In this document: positions 8,688-17,142 of the stretch, piece by piece | How positions within the stretch are numbered: the first letter of the stretch is position 1 | How the letters are laid out: each line of letters opens with the position of its first letter | Assembly: GCF_007713685.1 (NCBI RefSeq) | Contig: NZ_VMRJ01000005.1 | Span: 434,001-498,000, forward strand | DNA length: 64,000 nucleotides | DNA from: Hymenobacter setariae | GTDB lineage: Bacteria > Bacteroidota > Bacteroidia > Cytophagales > Hymenobacteraceae | Reading direction: 5' to 3' | Notes under the pieces: model-generated | The model's database searches: none | The model's input: only the letters and a program-made list of their open reading frames with translations | Told to the model about the DNA's origin: nothing | Program-made: the position numbers and the translations under genes

Positions 8688-9810
8688 CCCCGCCCGCGTG
8701 GCCCCACCAGCCGCGCTGGCCATTCTCTACCCCAAGGTGGGCAACGTGCTACGCGTGCCTCTGCGCCGCACGCGCACCGGCTACGCCCACGGCTGCGCGC
8801 AGCATCCCGAGCGTCAGTTTATGCAGTGGTTCAACCGCATGGCGGCGGCCCGTCCGGGCTTCCCTATGCAGCTTAAGAGCATCTTGCTGCTCACCGGGGA
8901 GCCATTATGCAATAACTGCCGCCGCGTACTAAACCGCTACCTAGGGCAGTACCAACTCGCCGACAAGCTGCGGATACGCAGCCGAGGCGAGGCTGCGGAT
9001 TATGGCTTTGGGACCTCTGGCCTGCCCAGGTACCCGGCCGCCACTACACCGTTGCTCGATGATATATTGCTCGAAGGCGAACTGGAGGACGAAGGTTGGT
9101 GGCAGCGTACCAAAGACTTAGGCCGCGCCGCCTTGCTGACTGGCGCGCTGACCCTAGGGCCGCAAGTAGTATCAAAGCCGGTGTACGATATGGCCAAAGC
9201 TACCGCGCAAGCCGATGAGCAGCGCCGCAAAAGGCAGCAGACTGTGGACGACAACGCCCCGCCAAGCTCGCGCCGACTACGGCTAGGCCAGCGCGAACTG
9301 GAATTGGAGCAAGAAACGCTAGTGATGCACGAGCGCATAGACGTGCATGCACAATACAGCTTGCAGCGATTGATGAGCAGTCCCGACGCTGCCGCCCGCG
9401 TCGATGGCAACGAGCTAGTGGGCGGTGTGCGCAGTGGGCGAGTGCGGGGTATTTACATTGTCAATCAGCTAGAACCCGCTAAATGGGCCCGTACGCGCGG
9501 TGGCAACTGGTGGGAACTACTCGAGCCCACCGACGATGCGGCGTTGCTGCTCTCAGCCGCGCCGCCGTTTACTACCCTAGCCCCCCCGATAATTGTCTTT
9601 CGCGAGAGCATCCGCAGCACCTCCAGCCGCCTCGACCCCGCGTTGCGCCGTGCGGCGCAGCTGCTGCGGCAAATCGGCAAGCTGAAAGCTGGCAACCCGT
9701 CACTTACGCCCTGGCAGCTAAAGGCCATCCTGACGCCGGGCCAGCCGCTGCCTACGCAGGCCCCAGGCAGTGACATGGCTGCTGTAGTAGGCATCACGCG
9801 TAGTGCCTAG
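8653..9810 (+). CDS. Protein with cytidine-deaminase-like zinc signature
   Basis: 385 residues. Near the N-terminus, CAQHPERQFMQWF gives H51-x-E53, and GEPLCNNCRRVLNRYL gives C86-x2-C89. His-x-Glu followed about 33 residues later by Cys-x2-Cys is the zinc and catalytic signature of the nucleotide/nucleic-acid deaminase fold. The HxERQ form is typical, as I recall, of bacterial toxin-type deaminases. The central part holds an acidic ELEDEGWWQRTKDLGRAALL segment and the hydrophobic GALTLGPQVV stretch. The C-terminal half is unrecognised. No signal peptide is seen. It overlaps the PLP gene by 35 bases and ends 12 bases before the amidohydrolase. Deaminase activity is inferred from motifs only, and no immunity gene is evident. 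Confidence 0.55.
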   Translation: MNLTYAPARRTSPARVAPPAALAILYPKVGNVLRVPLRRTRTGYAHGCAQHPERQFMQWFNRMAAARPGFPMQLKSILLLTGEPLCNNCRRVLNRYLGQYQLADKLRIRSRGEAADYGFGTSGLPRYPAATTPLLDDILLEGELEDEGWWQRTKDLGRAALLTGALTLGPQVVSKPVYDMAKATAQADEQRRKRQQTVDDNAPPSSRRLRLGQRELELEQETLVMHERIDVHAQYSLQRLMSSPDAAARVDGNELVGGVRSGRVRGIYIVNQLEPAKWARTRGGNWWELLEPTDDAALLLSAAPPFTTLAPPIIVFRESIRSTSSRLDPALRRAAQLLRQIGKLKAGNPSLTPWQLKAILTPGQPLPTQAPGSDMAAVVGITRSA

Positions 9811-9822
9811 CCTAGGCCCGTT

Positions 9823-10653
9823 ATGCTCCTCATCGACAGCCACTGCCACGCCGGGCGCGGCGACGGCCTCACCGGCCCTTGGGACACCGATGCGCCTCTG
9901 CGCCCCTACCTGGCCTGGGCCGACGAGGCGGGTATTCAGCGCACGGTCATTTTTGCGGCCTTCCACTCGGACTATGCTGTGGCCAACCGCCAGGTGGCCC
10001 AGCTGGTGCGGCAGCAGCCCGAGCGGTTCTACGGCTTCGCCTTCGTGCATGCCCAGCGCGACCGCGGCCGGGTGCTCGACCTGGTGCGCACTGCCGTGGA
10101 AGAATACGGCTTCGTGGGCATCAAGCTGCACCGCTACGACGCCCGCATCAGCCGCGAGGTGTGCGACGTGGCCCGCGCTTTTCGGCTGCCCGTGCTCTAC
10201 GACGTGGTGGGCGAAACATCTGTGGTCGACCTGCTGGCCACGCAGTATCCCGACGTCAACTTCATTATTCCGCACCTAGGGTCGTTTTCCGACGACTGGC
10301 GCGCCCAAACCTCCCTCATCGACTACTTGGTGCGCTGCCCCAACATTTACACCGATACCTCCGGCGTGCGCCGCTTCGACATTTTGCAGCGTGCCGTAGC
10401 GCGGGCCGGCGCCAGTAAGTTCCTTTTCGGCTCCGATGGCCCCTGGCTGCACCCCGGCGTGGAGTTAAGCAAAATCTACGCCCTGCATCTGAATGAGGTT
10501 GACTTTCAAAAGGTAACGTCGGGTAATCTGCTGCGCCTCATCGGGCGCGTGCGGTCGGCAGTAGGAGAGGGGGCTGGGCGGCGCGTGGCCGTGGCCGCTG
10601 CGCCTACTGCCGAGCAATGGCGCGACCCGTGGCTAGTGGGCGGCGAGGGCTGA
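9823..10653 (+). CDS. Amidohydrolase-family TIM-barrel hydrolase
   Basis: 276 residues. It opens LLIDSHCHAG (the HxH metal pair of the amidohydrolase-2 family). It continues with GIKLHRYDAR on a later strand, VNFIIPHLGSFSDDW (metal-binding His) and FLFGSDGPWLHP, where the Asp is the usual catalytic base. Such enzymes hydrolyse amide or ester bonds or decarboxylate carboxylated aromatics; the substrate here is unknown. It is the last gene of the one-strand cluster, 12 bases after the deaminase-like gene, and is followed by a long hairpin. It is probably cytoplasmic because no signal peptide is present. Confidence 0.8.
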   Translation: MLLIDSHCHAGRGDGLTGPWDTDAPLRPYLAWADEAGIQRTVIFAAFHSDYAVANRQVAQLVRQQPERFYGFAFVHAQRDRGRVLDLVRTAVEEYGFVGIKLHRYDARISREVCDVARAFRLPVLYDVVGETSVVDLLATQYPDVNFIIPHLGSFSDDWRAQTSLIDYLVRCPNIYTDTSGVRRFDILQRAVARAGASKFLFGSDGPWLHPGVELSKIYALHLNEVDFQKVTSGNLLRLIGRVRSAVGEGAGRRVAVAAAPTAEQWRDPWLVGGEG

Positions 10654-10665
10654 AATATAAAAACT

Positions 10666-10750
10666 GTCATTGCGAGGAGGCACGACGAAGCAATCGCACC
10701 AAAACGAGCCGTTCGGGTGCGATTGCCTCGTCGTGCCTCCTCACAATGAC
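10666..10750. repeat. GTCAT-type long hairpin 1
   Basis: Arms at 10666-10700 and 10716-10750 are inverted copies with two mismatches, starting GTCATTGCGAGG and ending AATGAC. It lies between the convergent amidohydrolase and sigma-54 activator genes and could end transcription from both sides. Four similar hairpins occur at 14161, 25470, 28158 and 46784. Confidence 0.8.
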
Positions 10751-10771
10751 AAGCATTTTATACATACATAC

Positions 10772-12181
10772 TTAGTTCAGCCGCAGCTGCCCGGCCGGCT
10801 CCTCGCGCTGGTGCATTTGTAAGATGCGCTCGCTGCACCGCAGGCGCAGGGCGGCTAGCTTCAGGTTGCCCTGCTCGTGGCTGATGGCCACCTGCTTGGC
10901 AATTTCAGTTACCTGGTCCTTGATTTCCTTCAAGCCCAGGCCTTGGTTCAGCAGCGAAGTCACGCCGGCCTCTAGGTCGGTGCTGGTGGGTGTGGGGGCA
11001 CCTAGGCAGGCAAAATCGGGCCAGTCGGCCTGCGGAATATCACCGATAGTGATGGGCCCCTCGCCGGGGTGCTTGCTGGCAATGCGGGTGATGAGCTGCT
11101 GCAATTCGCGCACGTTGCCGGGGTAGTCGCGCAGCAGCAAAAAGTCATACACTTGCTTGTCAACCACCTGGCGCGGGCCGCGCAGCTGCGCAAAGAAGTA
11201 CTGCGCCAGGGGCACAATGTCCTCGCGGCGCTCGCGCAGGGCCGGCAGCTGGCAGGTCCAGCCCGACACGCGGTAGTATAAATCTTGTCGGAAGGTGCCG
11301 CGTTGCACCTCGGCCAGCAGGTCGCGGTTGGTGGCGCTCACCAGCCGGAAGTGGGCGTGCCGCCACGTGTTGCTGCCCACGCGCTTATAGGTGCCTTCCT
11401 GCAAGGTGCGTAGCAGCTCGGCCTGCAAGGCTAGCGGCAGCTCGCCCAATTCATCCAAAAATAGCGTGCCCTCGTGGGCCAGCGCCACCGCCCCGTCGCG
11501 GGTGCTGATGGCATTGGTGAACGCTCCCTTTTCGTGACCAAACAGCTCGCTGCCCGATAGGCCCGGAATGAGATTCGTACAGTCCACTACCACGCAGTCG
11601 CGCTTGGTGGGGCGGGTGTCGAGCTGATGTATTTCTCTAGCCACTAGCTCTTTGCCAGTGCCGCTCTCACCAGTTATCAGCACTTGGCAGCTCGACATGG
11701 CCATGTCAACTACCTGGCGTAGCGTGTCGCGCCAGCGCGAGCTGCTGCCCACCAAGCGCCTTTGCAAGTCAGCCACCTTGGTGTCTAGGTCTTGCCAGTA
11801 GCGCAGGCGGTCCGTCACAGTTGCCACGGGGTTCTCCACATCAACCCACGAAAACACGTCGGCCACGCCGCTGCGCAGCAGTGCCCAAGTGCTGGGGCCG
11901 GGCAGCCGCCCTAGGCTCACAGCTAGCACGCTGGTGCCCGGCGTACGGCGCACGTCGGCCAGCGTTTCTTCGATTTGGGATAGCGACGAAGCCGCATCCA
12001 TAAATAAAATGCCCGCGCCCCGCGCCTCATCGGGGTGTCGGTGGGCGTGCAGGTTGAGGCCCGCTTTTTCCAATTCTACAATAACCTCAGCCAGCTGCGC
12101 GAGCTGACGAGTAAAAGGCAAAAACCACACCGACCAACAGGATTTCATAAGCTTAGCGACGAAAAAGGAAAGCAAGCGCAA
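10772..12181 (-). CDS. Sigma-54-type AAA+ transcriptional activator
   Basis: 469 residues. An N-terminal ~140-residue region may be a degenerate receiver-like domain (GILFMDAASSLSQIEETLAD). The AAA+ domain has Walker A GESGTGKE (171-178), Walker B LFLDEL (240-245) and the ELFGHEKGAFTNA loop (212-224). Downstream are LRERREDIVPLAQYFF and the DYPGNVRELQQLI helix. The C-terminal HTH (LKLAALRLRCSERILQ) is degenerate. The sigma-54-contacting GAFTGA is here GAFTNA. Alternative start: Met12 (MKSCWSVWF), since the first 11 residues look arbitrary. It is convergent with the 2-10.7 kb cluster, whose first gene has a sigma-54-like promoter, so it is the natural candidate regulator. Confidence 0.85.
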   Translation of the reverse strand: MRLLSFFVAKLMKSCWSVWFLPFTRQLAQLAEVIVELEKAGLNLHAHRHPDEARGAGILFMDAASSLSQIEETLADVRRTPGTSVLAVSLGRLPGPSTWALLRSGVADVFSWVDVENPVATVTDRLRYWQDLDTKVADLQRRLVGSSSRWRDTLRQVVDMAMSSCQVLITGESGTGKELVAREIHQLDTRPTKRDCVVVDCTNLIPGLSGSELFGHEKGAFTNAISTRDGAVALAHEGTLFLDELGELPLALQAELLRTLQEGTYKRVGSNTWRHAHFRLVSATNRDLLAEVQRGTFRQDLYYRVSGWTCQLPALRERREDIVPLAQYFFAQLRGPRQVVDKQVYDFLLLRDYPGNVRELQQLITRIASKHPGEGPITIGDIPQADWPDFACLGAPTPTSTDLEAGVTSLLNQGLGLKEIKDQVTEIAKQVAISHEQGNLKLAALRLRCSERILQMHQREEPAGQLRLN

Positions 12182-12399
12182 GCGTACCAGCGAGTAGTAA
12201 AATTAGTCAAAACATATTATTAATACTATGTTTAATCTTGTTTGCTACTGTAAAAAGTTGGCCTGCTTTTGAGAGCTGTTAAAACCTCGCTGTTATTGTA
12301 GTTGAGTTGCCCTACGCTGAGTTTAGCAGCGCGCAAACGCTGGGGCGTGTACCTCAACTGAGCGGAGTTTTGCTTAGAGAATTTCGCTAGCCTTTGCAC

Positions 12400-12431
12400 A
12401 AAAAAAGCCTCTACCCGAGGGCAGAGGCTTT
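12400..12431 (-). terminator. Intrinsic terminator of the Fe-S carrier gene
   Basis: Stem aagcctct/agaggctt around cccgaggg, followed on the minus strand by a run of T residues. It lies just past the stop of the IscA-type gene. The 276-base gap from 12182 to 12457 otherwise holds only AT-rich sequence that should contain the activator's promoter. Confidence 0.8.
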
Positions 12432-12457
12432 AGATACTTCTAATGCGGAAATTGAAC

Positions 12458-12805
12458 CTAGGCCGAGAATGACGAGCCGCAGCCGCAGGTGCTCTTAGCT
12501 TGGGGGTTGTTGAACGTAAAACCGCGGGCGTTGAGGCCATCTTGGAAGTCGACTTCCATGCCTAGCACATACATGGCGTGTTTCTTATCCATGATGAGCT
12601 GCACGCCGTCGAGGTCATAGATTTCGTCGTTGTCCTTGGCTTTGTCGAAGCCGAGCAAATAGCTCATGCCCGAGCAGCCGCCGCCCTGCACCCCAATGCG
12701 CAGGCCATAGTCGGCCGGTACACTTTTCTCTTGAATGATATTTTTAACTTCAACTAAAGCGCGGGGCGTGAGGCCGATAGGCGCAACTTGGGTGGCGATA
12801 GCCAT
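12458..12805 (-). CDS. IscA/ErpA-type iron-sulfur cluster carrier
   Basis: 115 residues, the usual family length. The three cysteines that bind iron or a cluster are visible as GGGCSGMSYLLGF and the C-terminal STCGCGSSF (C-x-C). IVEVKN-type helices precede them. A-type carriers take [Fe-S] clusters from the SUF scaffold and deliver them to apoproteins in the cytoplasm. No suf genes adjoin it here, as is common for a stand-alone ErpA-like gene. A -7 promoter element (TATATTTG) lies 34-41 bases upstream. Confidence 0.92.
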   Translation of the reverse strand: MAIATQVAPIGLTPRALVEVKNIIQEKSVPADYGLRIGVQGGGCSGMSYLLGFDKAKDNDEIYDLDGVQLIMDKKHAMYVLGMEVDFQDGLNARGFTFNNPQAKSTCGCGSSFSA

Positions 12806-12838
12806 AACGGTGCTGATTTAGTAAGAACGTAGATAAGA

Positions 12839-12846
12839 CAAATATA
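12839..12846 (-). promoter_or_regulatory. -7 promoter element (TATATTTG)
   Basis: On the minus strand the sequence is TATATTTG, an exact match to the Bacteroidota -7 consensus TAnnTTTG. It is suitably placed for the IscA-type gene starting at 12805. I could not find a convincing -33 TTG at the usual distance. Confidence 0.5.
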
Positions 12847-13028
12847 CGCCAGCGGAAAGCTCTTGCGCTGTCAGTAAAACAGTAGAAACCAAGCGACGGT
12901 TCACGCCGCAAGTTTGATTGATTTGCGTAGCTGAACTTGGGCCATCACCGACCTTTGCCTAGCTTGCTACCCCTAACCAACTCCTTACTTACTCGTTAGT
13001 TTGATAAGCCCTCGCTTATCGCTCTTTT

Positions 13029-13565
13029 ATGGACAGTACTACCTATCTCTTCGATTTACTCAAAACTATCTTACCGGCCATCATTGTGGCCGGGGCCATC
13101 TTCCTGCTCTTCCGCCAATACCTCGAAAAAGAGCAGCAGCGCCGCCTCATCGAGCTGCGCCTCGACACCAGCAAAACTACCCTGCCGCTGCGCCTACAAG
13201 CCTATGAACGCGTAACGCTGTTTCTGGAGCGCATTTCGCCCAATAATATCTTGGTGCGGCTGGGCAGCGGCGGCCAAACGGCGGCTGACTACCATCGCCT
13301 GTTGCAGCAGGAAATCCGGGCCGAGTTCGAGCATAATCTCTCGCAGCAGCTTTACATCACACCCGAAGCCTGGGACCAGGTAAAGCAAGCCAAGGAAAAC
13401 GTGCTGACGATGATAAATCGCGCTTTTCACGGTCTCAGCAACCCCGGCCAGCTGCGCGGCACTGAGCTGGCCAAGCGCATCCTAGAAGGCCTCATGACCG
13501 ACGCTGCCGACCCCACCGCCCACGCCCTCGACGTGGTGAAGCGCGAAGCAGCCCGGCTGTTTTAA
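13029..13565 (+). CDS. Membrane-anchored DUF7935-like protein
   Basis: 178 residues. A single N-terminal transmembrane helix (ILPAIIVAGAIFLLF) is followed by a charged helical body with ERVTLFLERISPNNILVRL. This is the pattern I associate with the DUF7935 family conserved across Bacteroidota. The role is unknown. The gene lies 45 bases upstream of the nucleotidase gene on the same strand and probably shares its transcript. GACCTTTG near 12949 may serve as a weak -7 element. Confidence 0.75.
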   Translation: MDSTTYLFDLLKTILPAIIVAGAIFLLFRQYLEKEQQRRLIELRLDTSKTTLPLRLQAYERVTLFLERISPNNILVRLGSGGQTAADYHRLLQQEIRAEFEHNLSQQLYITPEAWDQVKQAKENVLTMINRAFHGLSNPGQLRGTELAKRILEGLMTDAADPTAHALDVVKREAARLF

Positions 13566-13610
13566 GCTGGCGCTTCCAACCTAGGACGCGCTTTCCGAGT
13601 TAGAGAACCT

Positions 13611-14141
13611 ATGACTAAGAAACGAATTGCCATCGACATGGACGAGGTAATGGCTGATTCCATTGCCCGCTTCCAAGAATGGTACGGCCGTGATTTTCAG
13701 TTAGAACTGACGCTAGAAGCGTTGCACGGCAAAAACCCGCGCGACGTGGTAGCCCCCGAGCACCAGCCAGCCCTGCGCGCTTATCCCAACGCCGAAGGCT
13801 TCTTCCGCGACCTGCCCGTTATCAAGGACAGCCAACGGGTAATCAAAGCTTTGTCTGAGCGCTACGAGCTATTTATTGCCACGGCTGCGATGGAATTTCC
13901 CAATTCCTTTCTCGATAAATACCAGTGGCTGCAAAAGCACTTCGACTTTATTCCGTGGCCCAACTACGTGTTCTGCGGCGATAAAAGCATTCTCAACGCC
14001 AATTACCTCATCGACGACAACGCCTATAATTTCGAGCATTTTCGCGGCGAAGGGCTGCTATTCGATGCGCCTCACAACGCGCTCGTCACCGGCTACCGCC
14101 GCGTGCACGGCTGGCAGGAAGTAGCCGATATTTTACTTTAA
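13611..14141 (+). CDS. 5'(3')-deoxyribonucleotidase, HAD superfamily
   Basis: 176 residues. It begins KKRIAIDMDEVMADSIARFQ, the HAD motif I with DxD nucleophile and acid/base. Later come LFIATAAMEFPNS (motif II region), GDKSILNANYLIDDNAYN (motif III Lys and motif IV DD) and the GYRRVHGWQEV end. The family removes the 5' or 3' phosphate from deoxyribonucleoside monophosphates in the cytoplasm and helps balance dNTP pools. Length and motif order match bacterial NT5C-type proteins. It ends next to a long hairpin shared with the convergent bshA. Confidence 0.88.
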   Translation: MTKKRIAIDMDEVMADSIARFQEWYGRDFQLELTLEALHGKNPRDVVAPEHQPALRAYPNAEGFFRDLPVIKDSQRVIKALSERYELFIATAAMEFPNSFLDKYQWLQKHFDFIPWPNYVFCGDKSILNANYLIDDNAYNFEHFRGEGLLFDAPHNALVTGYRRVHGWQEVADILL

Positions 14142-14160
14142 AAAGAGATATACTTCTTAC

Positions 14161-14256
14161 TAAAAACTGTCATGCTGAGCTTGCGAAGCATCTTATCAAG
14201 TTAGGTTGGCTCAACCGTGATAAGATGCTTCGCAAGCTCAGCATGACAGTTTTTAG
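14161..14256. repeat. GTCAT-type long hairpin 2
   Basis: Near-perfect inverted repeat of about 38-base arms (GTCATGCTGAGCTTGCGAAG ... its complement) with a short loop. The flanking A-run on one side and T-run on the other would let it terminate both convergent genes. Confidence 0.85.
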
Positions 14257-14278
14257 TTTAGTTAAAGAGTAACTGTAC

Positions 14279-15415
14279 CTAGCTGGCTTGCAGCGCTAGC
14301 TGCATGGCGCGCTCGTAGCAGTCCTCATACAGCGGCACGATGTTACCCACGGCAAACTCCTCGGCGCGGGCGCGGGCAGCAGCTTTGAAGCGCGGCAGAT
14401 TCTCGTCGTCGAGCACGTAGAGGGCATTCTTCACCATGTCGTCCACGTCGCCGATGTTGCTGAGCATTCCGGTTACGCCGTGCACGTTCAGCTCGGGGAT
14501 GCCGCCGGCGTTGGTGCTCACCACGGGTACTTCGCAGGCCATCGCCTCTAGGGCGGCCAGGCCGAAGCTCTCGTTTTCGCTGGGCATCAAGAATAAGTCG
14601 CTGACGCTTAAGACCTCCTCTACAGCTTCAAGCTTACCTAGGAAGCGCACGTCGCGCTGGCAATCGAGCTCGCGGGCCAGCTTTTCCATGCGTGTGCGGT
14701 CGGGGCCGTCGCCCACCAGCAGCAGCTTGGCGGGCAGAACTTGGCGCACGCCGGCAAAAATGCGCAGCACGTCTTCGACGCGCTTTACCGAGCGGAAATT
14801 GCTGGTGTGCAGCAATATCTTCTCGCCATCAGGCGCGATAGCCGTGCGAAAGTGGCTTTTTTCCTGTTTTTTAAAGCGCTGCAGGTCGATGAAGTTGGGG
14901 ATAACTTCAATCTTGTGCTCAACCGGGAAGTATTCGTAGGTTTCGCGTCGCAAGTCGGCCGATACCGACGTGACGCCGTCGCTCTGGTTGATGCTGAACG
15001 TAACCACCGGCTCGTAGCTGGCATCCTTGCCCACTAGCGTAATGTCGGTGCCGTGCAGCGTAGTGACCACGGGCGCCGTGATGCCCCTAGAGCGTAGAAT
15101 CTGCTTGGCTAGGTAGGCCGCCGAGGCGTGCGGAATGGCGTAGTGCACGTGCAGCACGTCGAGCTTTTCGTTTTGCACGATGTCGACCATCTTGCTAGCC
15201 AGCGCCGACTCGTAGGGCGGAAACTGGAAAAGCGGGTAGGTGGGCACGTACACCTCGTGGTAGAAGAGGTTTTCGTTGAAAAAGTCGAGCCGCACCGGCT
15301 GGCTATAGGTGATGAAGTGGACGCGGTGGCCGCGCTGGGCCAGGGCTTTGCCTAGCTCGGTGGCCACCACGCCGGAGCCGCCGAAGGTAGGATAACAAAC
15401 AATGCCGATGTTCAT
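14279..15415 (-). CDS. bshA: N-acetyl-alpha-D-glucosaminyl L-malate synthase
   Basis: 378 residues, GT4 glycosyltransferase fold. MNIGIVCYPTFGGSGVVATE is the characteristic BshA start. HYAIPHASAAYLAKQ, TTLHGTDITLVG and the LMPSENESFGLAALEAMACE donor-binding motif follow. BshA joins GlcNAc from UDP-GlcNAc to L-malate, the first step of bacillithiol synthesis, in the cytoplasm. Bacillithiol is the main low-molecular-weight thiol in many Bacteroidota, which agrees with the host assignment. bshB and bshC are not in this window. Confidence 0.93.
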   Translation of the reverse strand: MNIGIVCYPTFGGSGVVATELGKALAQRGHRVHFITYSQPVRLDFFNENLFYHEVYVPTYPLFQFPPYESALASKMVDIVQNEKLDVLHVHYAIPHASAAYLAKQILRSRGITAPVVTTLHGTDITLVGKDASYEPVVTFSINQSDGVTSVSADLRRETYEYFPVEHKIEVIPNFIDLQRFKKQEKSHFRTAIAPDGEKILLHTSNFRSVKRVEDVLRIFAGVRQVLPAKLLLVGDGPDRTRMEKLARELDCQRDVRFLGKLEAVEEVLSVSDLFLMPSENESFGLAALEAMACEVPVVSTNAGGIPELNVHGVTGMLSNIGDVDDMVKNALYVLDDENLPRFKAAARARAEEFAVGNIVPLYEDCYERAMQLALQAS

Positions 15416-15614
15416 GGAAGAGGAGAGGTAGGCGAGTGGCTAACCGGATAGCACGGCGGATGTTGGCGGCGCAAGGGTGGAGGATGAACGGAAGAGGTTG
15501 CGCGGGGTCTGGAAAAATCCAGTAGCAACTTCTTTTAGTGTAAGCTACCGGGTTGGTAAGCAACCAGGTCAACTACTGCTTAACATTGCAGAAATCCCCC
15601 TCTAACACCTGAAT

Positions 15615-17105
15615 ATGAAGCATACACTATCTTTACTAGTAGCGCTGAGCTTACCCCTGGCTGCCCAGGCCCAGCGCAAGCCGGCTACTGCCGCCAAGCC
15701 TGCCGCCGCGGGCAATGCCATCGGCGCCATTAAAGAAGCGGATATCAAGCGTGACTTGTTTGCGCTGGCAGGCGACCATTTCCGAGGCCGCGAGGGCGGC
15801 ACGCTCGACGAACTGAAGGCTTCAGTGTGGCTGGCCGACCAGATTCGGGCCACTGGCATGCTACCAGCCGGCGACGATGGCACCTACTTTCAGTGGTTTA
15901 GCCTGCAGCGCACACGCCTCACCAAAAGCAGCACGCTACGCATCGGCAGCCACGAAATCAAACTAAACGAAGACGGTGCGGTGACGGCGCCCACCAACGC
16001 CAACATAAACGCGCCGCTGGTGTACGTGGGCACCGGCTCGCCCGCCGAGCTGGCCAATGTTGACGTGAAAGGCAAGGCCGTAGCTGTGCAAATTGCGGGC
16101 GCGCCCACCGATGGCATCAGCTACCGGCGCTACGTGTTTGGCAAGTTTGCCGGGCAGGCAGGCGAGCTGACCAAGGCCGGCGCGGTGGCCGTAGTGTTTG
16201 TGTCGGACCCGAAACAACAGGCCCTCTACGACCACTGGAGCCACATTTACGAGCGCGGGCGCTACAGCCTGCCGGGCGCGGCCAGTACCCGGGTGGTGAG
16301 CACGCCGCCCGTCATCTGGCTGCCCGCTGGTGCCGCCAGCTGGGTGCAGCAGGCCGGCCAGCAACTCACCGCCAACCTGCAGGTAGAAAGCTTCCAGTAT
16401 CCGTCCGTGAACATCGTGGCCAAGATGCCTGGTACCGACGCGCAACTGAAAAAAGAATACGTCCTCTTCAGCACGCACCAGGACCACGACGGCGTGCGCG
16501 CGCCTATTGCTGGCGACTCGATTTATAACGGTGCCGACGACAATGCCACCGGCTGCGCGGCGCTACTCGCCATTATGCGTTCCTTCAAGCAGCAGCCGGC
16601 TCGCCGCTCGGCGCTGTTCGTGTACCAGGGGTCGGAAGAGCGTGGGCTGCTAGGCTCGACTTACTTCTCAGCCCACCCCACGGTGCCGCAGGCGTCCATA
16701 GTGGCCGTGCTCAACGCCGAGATGATGGGCCGCAATGCCCCCGATAGCGCCGCCCTGCTGGGCTCGACGCGGCCCCATATGAACTCGTCGGACCTCGTGA
16801 AAACGGCTCTGGCCGCAAACCAAGCTGGCCCCAAGTTCAAGCTTGATACCGAGTGGGACAAGCCGACCCACCCCGAAGGCTGGTACTTCCGCTCCGACCA
16901 CTTGCCGTATGCGCGCCTAGGTATTCCGGCCATCATGTACACCTCGGTGCTGCACGTAGACTACCACACCCCGCGCGACGAGCCCCAGCGCATCGACTAC
17001 AACAAGCTGCTGCACATGACGCAGTGGATGTACCTAACCGGCTGGGCCGTGGCCAACCGCACCGCGCCGCCTGCCCGCGAGCCTGGCTTCAAGCTGGAGC
17101 GCTAG
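15615..17105 (+). CDS. Exported M28-family aminopeptidase with PA domain
   Basis: 496 residues with a signal peptide (MKHTLSLLVALSLPLAAQAQ). A protease-associated segment (VYVGTGSPAELANVDVKGKA) is inserted before the catalytic domain. Zinc ligands and catalytic residues of the M28 fold appear as FSTHQDHDGV, YNGADDNATGCAALL, QGSEERGLLGS and near LHVDYHTPRDEPQRIDY. It would remove N-terminal residues from peptides in the periplasm. It is the first of a run of exported hydrolases on this strand, 37 bases before the M3 peptidase gene. The 199-base divergent gap to bshA holds no other feature that I can see. Confidence 0.88.
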   Translation: MKHTLSLLVALSLPLAAQAQRKPATAAKPAAAGNAIGAIKEADIKRDLFALAGDHFRGREGGTLDELKASVWLADQIRATGMLPAGDDGTYFQWFSLQRTRLTKSSTLRIGSHEIKLNEDGAVTAPTNANINAPLVYVGTGSPAELANVDVKGKAVAVQIAGAPTDGISYRRYVFGKFAGQAGELTKAGAVAVVFVSDPKQQALYDHWSHIYERGRYSLPGAASTRVVSTPPVIWLPAGAASWVQQAGQQLTANLQVESFQYPSVNIVAKMPGTDAQLKKEYVLFSTHQDHDGVRAPIAGDSIYNGADDNATGCAALLAIMRSFKQQPARRSALFVYQGSEERGLLGSTYFSAHPTVPQASIVAVLNAEMMGRNAPDSAALLGSTRPHMNSSDLVKTALAANQAGPKFKLDTEWDKPTHPEGWYFRSDHLPYARLGIPAIMYTSVLHVDYHTPRDEPQRIDYNKLLHMTQWMYLTGWAVANRTAPPAREPGFKLER

Positions 17106-17142
17106 CCTAGGCGTCATTCTAGATTGCCATTTACTTTCCTTT

